Positions 47,571-58,952 of a stretch of 64,000 nucleotides of DNA are shown in pieces (positions within the stretch are counted from its first letter, which is position 1; each line of letters begins with the position of its first letter). The DNA lies in NCBI GenBank assembly GCA_951799425.1, contig OX637406.1, forward strand, positions 30,808,390-30,872,389, read 5' to 3'. The position numbers and the translations under genes were made by a program. The stretch comes from Ilex aquifolium (Eukaryota; Streptophyta; Magnoliopsida; Aquifoliales; Aquifoliaceae). The notes under the pieces are model-generated. The model was not told the DNA's origin and ran no database searches. It was given only the letters and a program-made list of their open reading frames with translations.

Positions 47571-48770
47571 ATGACAAATAGAGGAAGAGGACATCAGAAC
47601 AGTCGAAGAGGTGGGCAGAACAACAACCAACCACCACCGGCCTTTGACAAACAAGCCTTCATGGAGGCTATAGGCACAATGGCGGCTACCTTTGCACAAG
47701 CTAGCACCAGTGTGGGCCAAGGAGCTCGAGTAATCTCCAAAAGTTTAAGGCATACAAGCCACCTACTTTCATGGGAGGGGCGGATCCGATGGTGGTTGAC
47801 CATTGATTCCAACAAGTGGATAAGATCTTAGAGGCTATGGAGATCACATCCGATGCCACTAAGATAAGGCTAGCTGCATTCCAAATTGAGGGAGAGACCC
47901 ATCTATGGTGGGATTGGGCAAAGGCCTCGAAAAACCTAGATGCAATGATATGGGGAGAGTTTCGTGAGCTCTTCATTGGCAAGTACTTTTCGTCGGCTGT
48001 TTGGCAAGTGAAAGCCCATGAATTTTTAAATTTGAAGCAAGGGACTGTGATAGTGATGGAATACGTGGCCAAGTTGACCGAGTTAGCCCGTTTTGTCAAT
48101 GATTATGTGGCCACCGAATTGGCCAAAGTGAGGAGGTTCGAGGATGATTTGAAATTGTTCATCCGGGGGAAAATTATGGGCAACTGCCTATAAGATTTGG
48201 ACTCAATGGTCAAGACGGTCATGACCATTGAGAGAAAGGTGGAAGACGCAAGGGGCATCCTAGAGGCAAGTGCTAAGGACAACAAGAAGGAGGGTCAATC
48301 ATCTTCTTCTAGTTCGAGGAAGAAGCAAAAGACTTCTACCCCATAAGGGCATCAAGGGCAGGTCCGCGACTATCAAGACCAAGGCCAAGGTCAACCCTCC
48401 CAAGGTGGGAGAAACTTCAGGACTTCCTACCAGGCAGGCCAGAGGACTTATTTCATATGCCACCAGCGGGGTCACATGAAGCGGAATTGTCCTCAGAGAC
48501 AAAGATCCCAGAGTTATGGGGCATCTCAGTCTCAATCATCGGTAGGGCATCCACAGACTTATTTCATTCCTCCCTACCCCACCATGGGCCAGGGAAACCA
48601 GTTTCAGTTCTAGGGTGCTACACAGACCCCTACCACTTCACGAGCAGGGCTCCGCAATTAGGCCAGATAGGCCAAGACATGGGTCGAGGCCAAGGACAAG
48701 GCTTATAGGCCTGGACTTCAGGGACCCAGGAGCGAGTCTACGCCATCACTACTCAGATTGAGCTAGAAGA
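47571..48770 (+). pseudogene. gag: gag of the nested chromovirus, frameshifted
   Basis: ATG 47571 opens TNRGRGHQNSRRGGQNNNQ. A frameshift near 47720-47810 separates this from the capsid core at 47816-48193 (AFQIEGETHLWWDWAKAS, WGEFRELFIGKYF, LKQGTVIVMEYVAKLTELARF), which ends in a stop. Further on, the nucleocapsid at about 48446-48490 reads YFICHQRGHMKRNC. The first cysteine of the CCHC knuckle is tyrosine, so zinc binding would fail. A glutamine/serine-rich tail follows. It is closely related to the gag at 20840. Confidence 0.85.
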
Positions 48771-49180
48771 CTAGTCGGTGATTCAAGGTACATTCTTACT
48801 CTCTCGCTTATGGGCAAGGGTATTGTCTGACTATAGTGCATCTCATTCATTCATTTCTGCATCATGTGTAAAGGAATTGAACTTAGAGGTTGAGACATTG
48901 GAAGAGCCATTGCATGTGAGTTCTCCCCTAGAAGCTAGGGTATGCATTGATCAGATATGTCAGGGGTGTGAGCTAGAGATCTCGGGGATTCTACTCACTG
49001 TGGACCTTAGGATCATGGACATGTCGGAGTTTGATTTCATCCTCAAGATGGATTGGCTGGCGGCACACTGAGTCATCATTGATTGTGATCGTAAGAGGCA
49101 TATACACCAGAGGGTGTTTGTTTCAAGTTTCATGGGGCTTTACCCCAAGCCATATATGATTCCCATTGGCACGGGCAATT
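48771..49180 (+). pseudogene. Protease domain of the nested chromovirus
   Basis: The frame at 48778-49071 encodes VLSDYSASHSFISASCVKELNL, then ISGILLTVDLRIMDMSEFDFILKMDWLAAH. This is a gypsy aspartic protease in which the active-site D-S-G-A-S has become D-Y-S-A-S, and the usual GMDWL is KMDWL. A stop ends it. Confidence 0.8.
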
Positions 49181-50100
49181 AATGGGTTGGCTTGTGAGCC
49201 TTACACTTAGGGAAGAGGTGAGACAAGAGTTGGGTCCACCTCAGGTGGTTTGTGAGTATGCAGATATTTTTCTGGAAGAGTTATCAGGATTACCTCCATA
49301 TCGGAATGTAGACTTCACCATTGAGTTACAACTCAGTGCATCGCTTATTTTTATGACCCTGCATAGAATGACACCTGGAGAGTTATAAGAACTCAAGGTC
49401 CAGTTGCAAGAATTATTGGACAAGGGTTTCATTAGACCGAGTACCTCACCTTGGGGTGCTCCAGTGCTATTTTCGAAGAAAAAGGACAAAACCCTTTTGG
49501 CTATGTATAGACTATCGATAGTTGAATCGGGTCACCATAAAAAAAATAGGAACCCTTTGCCGTGGATTGATGACTTATTTGATCAATTGAGAAGGGCACG
49601 GGTCTACTCCAAGATAGCTCTACATACGGGATACCATCAGTTGAGGATTAGGGAGGCAAATATCCCTAAGACAACATTTAGAACGCGATATGGGCATTTC
49701 GAGTTCACAGTTATACCATTTGGATTGACAAATGCCCGACGACATTCATGGACTTCATGCATAGGGTGTTCCAACCCTATCTTCATCAGTTTGTCGTGTT
49801 TTTTTGTTGATGACATCCTGATCTACTCTAAGTCTGAGGAGGAGCATGAGGGTCACTTGAGGGTTGTTCTCCAGACCTTGAGAGACCATTAGTTGTATGC
49901 CAAGTTCAGCAAGTGTAAATTTTGGCTGACGGAGGTGAAATTTATGGTTGAGGCAGTCATGAGTTGGGAGAGGCCGAAGTCAGTCTTCGAGATACGCAAT
50001 TTCTTGGGATTGGTGGGGTATTACATGAGGTTCATTGAGGACTTTTCTCGACTAGCTACACATATGACTAGATTGACCAGGAAGGAGGTCAAGTTTTAGT
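49181..50100 (+). pseudogene. Reverse transcriptase domain of the nested chromovirus
   Basis: RT motifs in order: [106 protein letters not shown]. In the first catalytic block the usual SKIDL is SKIAL, so one aspartate is lost; the FVDD box is intact. A frameshift near 49735-49800 garbles the segment between FGLTNA and FVDD. A TAG sits at 49890. The connection region follows to 50099, and there a normal tryptophan codon is replaced by TAG (VKF-stop-WDD). Confidence 0.85.
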
Positions 50101-50750
50101 GGGATGACTCGTGTGAGAGGGCATTCCAAGAGTTGAAGAGGAGGCTTACTTTAACTCCAATTTTGATAGTTCCGGAGAGGGGACAAAGATACACAGTGTA
50201 TTATAATGCTCCAAGGATGGACTTGGGTGTATGTTGATATAGTCCAGAAGGGTGGCAGCTTATGGTTCACGTCAGTTGAAAAGCCACGAGCAGAACTACC
50301 CCACGCATGACATGGAGTTGGCGGCCGTTGTCTTTGCTTTGAAGGCATGGTGCCACTATCTGTATGGAGAGCAGTTTGAGGTGTTTTCAGATCACAAGAG
50401 TCTGAAGTACATCTTCACTTAGCGAGACCTCAATATGAGGCAATACATGTGGGTGGAGTATTTGGAGGACTATGACTTCACTTTGCATTACCATCCCGGT
50501 AAGGCAAATGTGGTGACTAATGTATTCAGTCGGAAGTCATGAGGAGTCTTGGCTAGTGTGGCTTCTCGGGAGTGGCAGATGTTCTAGACTATGGGATAGT
50601 TCAGGCTGCACTATAGGGGTTAAGCTCAGGGCACTTTGGGGAGTCTAGTGGCTACACTTTCCCTAATGAGCAGAGTGATCGAGTCCCAGGGGCAATCCAT
50701 AGAGATATTTTCCATTAGGGATCGGGTACAGGTGAAGAAGGCTGGGTTAT
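50101..50750 (+). pseudogene. RNase H domain of the nested chromovirus
   Basis: Degraded fragments in order: [67 protein letters not shown], and [17 protein letters not shown] near 50490-50540. The conserved VADALSRK has become VTNVFSRK, and a frameshift disrupts the first catalytic block near 50200-50240. It is not functional. Confidence 0.8.
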
Positions 50751-51830
50751 TCACGTAGATAGTAGTCTTCGGTGCAGGGAAAGGTTTGTGGTTCCCTAGT
50801 TTGCGGATTTGAGAGAGAAGATCCTTAGGGAGTTTCATTGCTCCCGTTTTGTTGTGCATCTAGGTGGCACGAAGATGTACCATGATCTTCGCCGCCAATA
50901 CTATTGGTGTGGTATAAAGAAACACATTGGAGACTTTGTTAGTAAATGTCTCATATGTCAGTAGGTCAAGGCTGAGTACTAGAGACCAGTAGGGTTGCTC
51001 CAACCCTCGCAAGTGGTTGAGTGGAAGTGGGAATACGTCGCTATAGATTTTGTGACCCACTTACCACGAACATCGGGGAGGCAGATGTGGTGTGGGTGAT
51101 AGTGGATCGGCTTACAAATTTAGCACATTTTTTGGCAGTGCGGATGACCTTCACAATAGAGGAATTCTACAGATTGTACATACGAGAGATAGTCTGGTTA
51201 CATGGGGTGCCCAAATTTATAGTATCGAATCGAGATCCCAGATTCATTGCCCATTTTTTGGGAGAGTTTTCTAGCGGGCTATGAGAACGCAGTTGATGAT
51301 AAGCACATCTTTTCATCCTAAGACAGACGGTCAGTCAAAGAGGACCATCCAGACTTTAGAGGACATGCTACGGGCATGCGTCATTGATCTCAAAGGTAGC
51401 TGGGAATAGCACTTACCCTTAGTGGAGTTCGCCTACAACAACAATTATCAGGCGAGCATATAGATGGCACTCTGTGAGGCACTTTATAGGAGGCCGTGAC
51501 GTTCTCTAGTTTGTTGGACGGAGGTTAAAGAGAGATCCTCCATAGGTCCGGATTTGATTAGAGACACCTTAGAGAAGGTGGACTTGATACGAAAGCATCT
51601 TCTCACTACTCAGAGCCGATAGAAGAGTTACGCCAACAGACATCGGTGGCCTCTAGAGTTCGAGGTCGGAGATAACGTCTTCTTGAAGGTGATGCCTAAG
51701 AGGGGAGTGGTCAGGTTCAGGAAGTAAGGGAAGCTGTCGCCGAGGTATATTGGGCCCTTCGAGGTACTCGAGAGGGTTACTGCAATCACTTACTAGTTGG
51801 CGTTATTGCCAAATTTATCAGGTGTTCACG
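50751..51830 (+). pseudogene. Integrase domain of the nested chromovirus
   Basis: The zinc domain is decayed. The core reads WKWEYVAIDFVTHLPRTS near 51020-51075, then [17 protein letters not shown]. The usual VSDRDPRF is VSNRDPRF near 51225-51245, losing the second catalytic aspartate. GQSERTIQ is GQSKRTIQ near 51330, losing the glutamate. Then [28 protein letters not shown] and the C-terminal PRYIGPFEVLERV near 51740-51780. Multiple stops and shifts add to this. Confidence 0.85.
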
Positions 51831-52040
51831 CGGTATTCCATGTCTCCATGCTCCGGAGTACACTCCAGATCCTATAAATGTGGTGGATTAGGGTGAGCTG
51901 GTTGTTGATGCGGATGAGACTTTCGAGGAGGGACCAGTGCGTATCATGGATAACCGAGAACAAATTTTGTGAGGAAAGACCGTGAGGCTGGTGAAGGTGA
52001 TGTGGAAGCACCGTAATAGGGAGGAGGCGACATGGTGAAG
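51831..52040 (+). pseudogene. C-terminal chromodomain of the nested element
   Basis: The region reads FHVSMLR, then after a shift EGPVRIMDNREQIL-stop-GKTVRLVKVMWKHRNREEATW near 51927-52038. The pattern PV.I.D......L..K.V.LVKV.W..R..EEATWE is the chromodomain fused to integrase in Tekay/Del-type chromoviruses and is thought to steer insertion to heterochromatin. Confidence 0.75.
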
Positions 52041-52149
52041 GTGATGACACTATTCATACCACCTATCCATTCTTGTTCAAGGATGGAGGTACCTTCTTAT
52101 AGTCATAAAGTACTATACAACTGTTGCATATGCATGTGGTTGAATGTGC

Positions 52150-52197
52150 ATGTGTGTATAAATTTCGGGGACGAAATTTCTTTTAAGTGAAGAAGAA
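52150..52197 (+). other. Polypurine tract region before the 3' LTR
   Basis: TTTCGGGGACGAAATTTC at about 52165, then AAGTGAAGAAGAA ending at 52197. This is the sequence that usually precedes the 3' LTR of plant chromoviruses. Confidence 0.8.
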
Positions 52198-54811
52198 TGT
52201 AAAACCCAGGAAAATTTAAATTTTTATGAAAAAGAGCGAAATGGTAATTAGCCGTTACAGCAGAGTTGAAAATCCAAAATTTTCTATAACTCGGATGATG
52301 AAACGGACCTCACCGTTGGATTCGTCTCGCAAAATCTAGTTACCCAGCCAATTTTCGTTGAATTTCGAGATAGTCGGATTTTTTTGCGTTTTACAGTGCA
52401 ATCAGGCATCGCGCGGCTAAAATAAATGCGATCAATTTTTAATTACGAATTATAAAAAATAATTTAAAATTAGTTCAAATAAAATATTTCGAAAATAACA
52501 CGAAATGAGATTTAATTGATTCGGGATAAAATCGGATGAAAAAAAGACGGGATGTGTGGCGTGTTGTGGGCCAAGTATCCTAGGGGTATAAAAAGGGGGA
52601 AAAAATAGATTTTTCCCCCCATTTTGGCTGCTGGATTTTCCGAAAAAGAAAAGGGAAGAGAAGAGAGAGAAAGAGGAGTTTTCTTCAAGCTTCTCTCAAC
52701 GATCTAGAGCAAACCTTTCGTCGAATCGCCTCGGGCCAATAACAAAAGTTGTTCTATGCGACGAAAGCTACGCCTAAGTACCAAGAATCGCAGAGTCCGC
52801 CGAAGTCTCAAAGACAAACTTTTTGAAAATCAATGTTTGAAGCTTGATTTGGGTTCTTGGGAGTTTCTACCACTCGTATTACGCTTCAAGAGGTAGGATT
52901 CTTCTCCTAGGTAGGTTTATTTTCAACCTAGGGTTTGCATATGAAATTGGTAGTATAATTAGAGATGAAATCTCTTGTTTAAATATACTCATAGTTTAAC
53001 TAGAGTATGAAAAATGGTATAAGAATGTATAAAATCAAATTTGCATGAATTGGGTATTGTTGAAATTGCTTGTTTGGTGATTTCATGAGAATGTGATAAA
53101 TTGGGCATTATTATGTGTATATATGATTTTGTACCTTTTGGGTGTTTGATAAAATGCCTATGATGATTTAGCATGTTATTTGAATTAAATTGATATAACA
53201 TGCTTTGTGATGATGTTGGAATGTAATTATATGTTTTATGATATAAGTTCAATTGAGGATTTGGAAATGTTCATGTAGTGCCCATGACATGTTGAACATG
53301 ATGTTGTGATTGCAATTGAAAAATTAGTTGCATAATGATATGAAATGCAATGGTTCATTACATTTGCATCTGCATGAGAAGCATCACATTTATGGGCATT
53401 TGACATGAGTGTGTGTGTGTGTGTGTGCATGGTTTTGATCAATCACCATCCTTGGTGGGTTGATACGTGGGCTCGAAAAAATTGGGCTAAGGCTCGACTG
53501 AGTGTCATGGATTGCATTGAAAATAGAGTCGGAGTTAGCAATATGGGCTAGATTATCTCTCAGGTGCAAGACCAAGTGATTTCGATATGCACTTGGTTGG
53601 TATTGAGTTCATAAAGTGTGTCGGCGTATGCAGATTCGTTAATGGAAGTCAATAAATGTCATCTCGGTTGGGTGCCCATTGGTGGAAGTCCATAAATACC
53701 CACCCAAAAAACGACCCGAATTTTATAAATGGTCATTGGATATGTAATATCAATGGTGGGGGTTTGGAATGTCCAGATACATACATATGACATTGCATGT
53801 GTTATGGGAGCCGGTGGAGGGCTTGGGTTGTATTGCATGTGTGAGTCTCATTTCATAACATGGCATAGTATTGTGACATTCATTTCTTGAAGTTGTATGT
53901 TCTTGGATGAATGCTTGTTTGATTTTTGAATTGCATGTGAACATTTCATATGCATCTGGGTTGGGAGATAGCCTCTTTAGGAGATACCCTATTGAGCGTG
54001 ACTCACCCTTTATGGGAACAATATTTCAGGTGCGGGACAAGCGCTGGTGGACGGTTCTCACTTGGGCCCTTGCTGATGAAGAAAGCCGAGTTGTGGCTTT
54101 AAATTATATTTTTGTAAAACAATCGTGTAATTGATTTTGGACTTGTGATGTTGTATAAATGATTGTAAAATGAACTCACATAGACTATATTTTGCATAAA
54201 ATTTGATGTTATGTGAATTTGGGTAAATGTTGTATGAGATTGGGTGAGTTGAAAGTATTGAATTGGGAAAAAAATGGGCCTTGCTATCGGTAGCACCTTG
54301 ATTAGCTACGGGTAGCACAATTGCAGTGGGAAGCTACTAGTAGCTATTTTCGCGAGCTACTAGTAGCTCGCGGGCAGTAGGCTCACCTACAAGAAGCTTG
54401 GTTCACAGCTACCGGTAGCTCGCTAGCAAAGGGCTCAGCTACTGGTAGCAAGTGCACGAGCTACTGGTAATAAGTACACGAGCCACCGGTAGCTCCTCCA
54501 AAATTTAAAATAACTTTGCCAAGCCTTCGGGCCTTGACCTCTTTTGTTCAAAGGATGTAAAAAGAGTAATATTAAGGACAAATTGATGTATATTGGACCT
54601 TGGAATGGTTAAGTGATTAAAATGTATATAAGTTATGCGTTTGGGAGTGTCCGGTACATGGGAGACTCTGCCCAAACTCTGTGTTGGTTACGATCCCCGT
54701 GAAGGGGATGTTATGATGTAGTGTAGGGTTATGCGGCATTCACGGGTACTTTCGCAAATTGATGGGTGATCAACGGATTGACAAAAAACCCCTAGTTTTA
54801 GGGGCGTCACA
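52198..54811 (+). mobile_element. 3' LTR of the nested chromovirus
   Basis: The 2614-bp LTR starts TGTAAAACCCAGG, ends AGGGGCGTCACA, and is followed by target duplication CCACC (54812-54816). It carries a (GT)n run at about 53410-53427 and a CCGGTAGCT palindrome cluster at 54285-54500. The whole element, 44641-54811, is 10,171 bp. Confidence 0.9.
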
Positions 54812-54955
54812 CCACCACCACCATTGTCACCCATGACTACCACCACCACGATCGTCGTTGCCCACCACAACCATCACTATCTCCTACCACCACCATTGTC
54901 GCCCACCACCACTACCACCATTCACTCCCACTACAACCGGTGTTTAAATTCTTTT
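54812..54955. repeat. CCA-rich tract of Helitron copy 2, right part
   Basis: Continuation of the tract at 44020-44640 beyond the nested retrotransposon; the Helitron 3' hairpin and CTAG follow. Confidence 0.85.
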
Positions 54956-55061
54956 CTCTCTCCTATATGTCCGTGATTTGATTTTGGACATGAATACAAA
55001 TATTTTTATGATTGACAATTTTTTTAATTACTCTGTGCCTTTAGGCACGGGCAATAACTAG

Positions 55062-56095
55062 TCTTTCTATATTTTAGAAACTTAGGTACCCCATAGCCCA
55101 AGTAGTATATTTGGTTATTTAATAGAATTTTCTTTGTAGGAGAAAGATGGATCGCTAGTGAACACATTTTGGAAGTTATAATCAAAGAACATATGTGGTG
55201 AAACAAGACATCTTCACAAAACCCTATGAACCTATGATAATTCTTATCTTGAGGTTAGTTTCTACTTAATGATTATTGAATTATAATTTATATCAGAGTG
55301 CGCAGCGAACCATTGGATTAGATTTAATATTAGTGGAATTAACCATTAGTTATGGTTACAGTGGTGAATGTAAAGAGTATAAACTTGAAGAGTGAGATTC
55401 AATCTCTTGTAAAACTTGGTGTATAGTTTGATGGTTATAATTGTTGGGAATCTTGTGGTGTCCACTGAACCACATAAATTAATAATTGTCCATAGGATAT
55501 GAAGTTATTATTAGATTTTAAATATTGTGAGTTTCTCTAGTCTAGTGAGAAATAAAGTCATTAAGAATGATGGATCTATTTAAGGAATCGTTGTAGATCT
55601 TGTCATAATGGCATTACTATGTTTTGGATTATACCATAATTTGAGTGTAGGAACAATGAGTAATCCTATTAGCGAAATTGAATTTGGTTGTTGTGAAATG
55701 TTTATGGATAAGTTGCATGTAAGAAGTAAACATGAGATTTTTTTTAAATGATTGGTAAATTCAAAAGAGAAGTGATATTTGATGAACATGCAATAAGTTG
55801 AAGATCTGGTAGTTATGCATGATATGTAATTAGTTTAGACAATCACATGGAATTATTGAGTATAAAGAATAATCGAAAGTAGTGAACGAAGGTAAACTTG
55901 GGGGCTTCATTAACTGCAGTGACGATATAAGTTGAAGTGATGGATTTAAAATTTTAGATATGATGTTCTATTTTAATCATGGATTTGATGCTTAAAGGAT
56001 TAATGGAAGTGGAGACATTACGGCCAAATAAGAATTAGATCGACTAACTAGACGATTAAGTTTCGAGGACGAAACTTTCTTTTAGGGGGGTGGAC
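55062..56095 (+). other. Degraded 3' end of a gypsy element, no genes
   Basis: No coding region survives. At the end, TTTCGAGGACGAAACTTTC (about 56060) and TTTTAGGGGGGTGGAC (56080-56095) form a typical gypsy polypurine-tract region directly before an LTR start. The rest of the interval is unassigned. Confidence 0.55.
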
Positions 56096-57165
56096 TGTAA
56101 GACCCCATACTAGAATTAAATAAGAATCATATCATATTAATATTTATCCTAGGATGAATAAAAGGATTATAGAAACCTCAAATCGTTGTTAACAAATTGA
56201 TCGTGAAGTTTAAGTTTTAGAGTCGTTTAAGCTTGGGAAAGGTTGTTAGCCAGGTTTCTAAATTTTTTTAGGTCAAAATAAGGTTTCTAGTGAATCCAGA
56301 AGGTCGGGAAACCATGAGAGAGGTAATATGGGGTGTATTAGAAGTTAGGAAGGATTCTAGAGTTCAAACGCATTTTAGAAAGAATTCGGGTAGAAATGAA
56401 TTTGACACTATCTTAGTATTTTAGCCATAACTTTTTAGTCCTAATTCCTATTGAGCTTATTTTTGGACAGTAGAAACTAAACTTCAAACTCTACAAAAGT
56501 GTATTTCACACAAATTTCCTGAATCAACTTTTATATAGGTGAACACTTCTCCTGAAGTCGGGACAGAAAGTTAGCACCGTCCGGACGCCCCAAGCACTGT
56601 TCGAACGGTACTCCTTAACCTAAAACCTTATTTTTTATCCAAAATAGTGAATTTGCACCATATGGACGTCCAAGCACAGTTCAGATGCTACCCTAAAAAT
56701 TGCCACAATCAGTTTTAGGGATTTTCTCCGTTTTTCACCCTATAAATACCATATGGATGTCCCTCTAGCCATGTTTCACCAGTTTTTAACCCTAGGAAAC
56801 CCTAGAGAGAGAGAGAAGGAGAGAAAAAAAAGATTCAAAGGGATTCTTGCATTGAGATTGATTCAAACATGCTAGGGCTATCTTCAAACATCGAATTGAG
56901 GTGAGGGATTCTTCTTGAGTTCTTTCATTGAGACTTAGAGTATTATATATGTATGTTTTCAATCTTATTGATAGTTATATGATAAATTTTTATGAGATCT
57001 TGGTTTCTTTATCGTTGAAATATAGTTTTGAACAAAATACATGTTTGAGTTCAAGGAATATTTGCTCTTGAATTTTCAAAACCCTAGTTTTCTAAAAACA
57101 TGTTGGATTGTGAAAAATACATGGATTCTTGATATCTAAATTCCTATTCTTGATTAATTTCTATA
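56096..57165 (+). mobile_element. 5' portion of a gypsy LTR, truncated
   Basis: It starts TGTAAGACCCCATACTAG right after a polypurine tract, so it was a 3' LTR. Paired motifs around GTCCGGAC (56578) and GTTCGAACGGT (56597) precede TATAAATACC at 56741 and a leader with GAGAGAGAGAGAAGG. Its last 125 bases match 21614-21740. It breaks off near 57165, where inverted pol sequence begins. Confidence 0.75.
56578..56748 (+). promoter_or_regulatory. LTR promoter: GTCCGGAC-type palindromes and TATA box
   Basis: GTCCGGAC at 56579-56586, GTTCGAAC at about 56598, a weaker TGGACGTCCA at 56664, then TATAAATA at 56741-56748. Confidence 0.5.
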
Positions 57166-57564
57166 CTTGTTCTTGCCCATAGTTTCCAAAAACTTGTTTG
57201 ACAATGTATGGACCCATCCACCTAGATCTTAACTTCCTAGGAAATACGCGGAGCCTTAAATTATATAACGAAACTTTTTGAGATGGTACAAATGACTTCC
57301 ACACAATATTTTTATCATGAAAATTTTTTATTCTGTGCTTGAAAATTTTTGTATTTTCATATGCTTCATTTCTCAATTCTTCTAATTCATTGATCTGAAG
57401 CTTGCATGATGCACTTGCTTTATCTATATCAAAATTTATTATTGCCTAGTATGCTCGATGTTCCAATTCCACAGGCAAGTGACATGGTTTCCCATAAACC
57501 AGCTAATAAGGAAACATTCCCAAAATGGTTTTATATGCAGTACGGTAAGCCCAAAGTGCATCAG
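57166..57564 (-). pseudogene. Athila/Tat-type integrase fragment, inverted
   Basis: The minus strand reads [17 protein letters not shown] (57560-57510) and onward to the residues NEAYENTKIFKHRIKNFHDKNI, then the C-terminal LRLRVFPRKLRSRWMGPYIVKQVF ending near 57180. It aligns with 15017-15400 of the Athila/Tat-like element, so it is a second, independent copy. It is cut on the left by the LTR fragment and on the right by insertion of the element at 57565. Confidence 0.8.
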
Positions 57565-57880
57565 TGTAACACCCCGCATTTTCTTTTATATATGCATATA
57601 GATATATAGATATAGCAAATAATGGTTGTAAAGATGTGGATAGGGGTATTGAAGTGTGTTTGAACTTTGTAAATTTGAAAAGTAAATATTTAAAATGTTA
57701 ATGAAAATCATAGTTGAAATTTAGTTTTAGTGAGTGAAAATATAAAATGTTAGGTCCTATAACTTGTATTAGATAGGTTTGGTGTATAAATATGTGTTGG
57801 AGAGGTTTGTGATGGATTTGGTTAGTTTTGGAATGGATTGGAAATGGAAAACAAAAGAAATAGGCAAAACTGGGTAAATG

Positions 57881-57989
57881 GTACCGGTACTGGGTACCGG
57901 TACTGAGTACCGGTACCCCGATTCCAGAAGGTTTCTTGTACCGGTACTGGGTACCGGTACTGAATGGTACCGGTACTGGGTACCGGTAC
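57881..57989. repeat. GTACCGGTAC palindrome array in LTR
   Basis: Seven GTACCGGTAC copies at 57881, 57894, 57907, 57938, 57951, 57967 and 57980, several 13 bases apart. The flank AGGCAAAACTGGG lies just upstream (57862). Confidence 0.9.
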
Positions 57990-58596
57990 TACCGAAACCA
58001 GACTGTTTATTTTAAGTCGCGAACAAGCCGATTTTTCCTCCACTATAAGTACATTTTTGTCACCTCCTTAGCCTTCATTACACCACTCCAAACCCTAGAA
58101 AACATAAGAGAGGAAGAGAGAAAGAGAGAAACACAAGATCAAGAGAAAACAAGAGATTGAAGAGTTGATTCAAGATCAAAGCCCTAATTTTTCCAAGAAC
58201 ATTAAGGTAGGGGTTTTCTCCCACTCACTTACATTGAGGCTAGGGTATTTATATATGTATGTTTTTGCTATCAATGGTATATATATATGTTATAGAATCA
58301 TCATCTCTTAGGCTTTTCGCCAAGATTACATGTTGTTAGGGTTTAATACCCATGAAACCTCTTTTCTAGTTTTAAAACCCTAGTTTTTGGGAGAGTGATG
58401 TATTTCTTCTTAAATGCTTCTTATTTATGAACTCCGAAAACCGTAGTTGTTTGTGTTGGGTATAAAAATGATGTTATTGTGATCTCATGTATTTTCTTTG
58501 TTGGTTGGGGAATTGTTACATAATATATCTTGGGGATTTTGGAGAGATGCTTGTAAAATGATATAAATATTGGAATGGTATGCTTGGTTGGGTAGT

Positions 58597-58952
58597 TTGT
58601 GATGCCTTGAGGGTGAGAGGTTCCCTATAAGGATGCTCATGCCAAGAGAGGAGAGTATGTGATTTCCCTCAAGAGGTTCCTTATAAGGATGCTTGAGTTT
58701 GTGATGCCTTGAGGGTGAGAGGTTCCTTATAAGGATGCTCATGCCAAGAGAGGAGAGTATGTGATTTCCCTCAAGAAGTTCCTTATAAGGATGCTTGAGT
58801 TTGTGATGCCTTGAGGGTGAGAGGTTCCTTATAAGGATGCTCATGCCAAGAGAGGAGAGTATGTGATTTTTCCTTAAGAGGTTCCTTATAAGGATGCTTA
58901 AGAAACTAAGCCTTGAGGGTGAGAGGTTCCTTATAAGGATGCTCATGCCAAA
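58597..58952. repeat. 102-bp tandem repeat, about 3.5 copies
   Basis: The unit contains GATGCCTTGAGGGTGAGAGG and recurs every 102 bases (58601, 58703, 58805, partly 58907). Each unit holds two half-units of about 51 bases built on GAGGTTCCTTATAAGGATGC, which contains the palindrome CCTTATAAGG. Since 102 is divisible by three, a 158-codon reverse-strand frame results, which is not a gene. The LTR at 1-2536 has only a single diverged copy (1468-1515). Confidence 0.9.

Larger units (their letters stand above)
43709..55061 (+). mobile_element. Non-autonomous Helitron, copy 2, split by a nested retrotransposon
   Basis: The 5' end TCTATATAATAAAGTAC at 43709 follows an A. The 3' end has hairpin GTGCCT-TT-AGGCAC (55035-55048), then GGGCAATAA, then CTAG (55058-55061) before a T. 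After removing the nested element (44641-54811 plus one duplicated CCACC) about 1.18 kb remains, close to the 1.22 kb of copy 1 at 27351-28566. The two copies share their 5' sequence and an internal CCA/GGT tract. No Rep/helicase is encoded. Confidence 0.8.
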
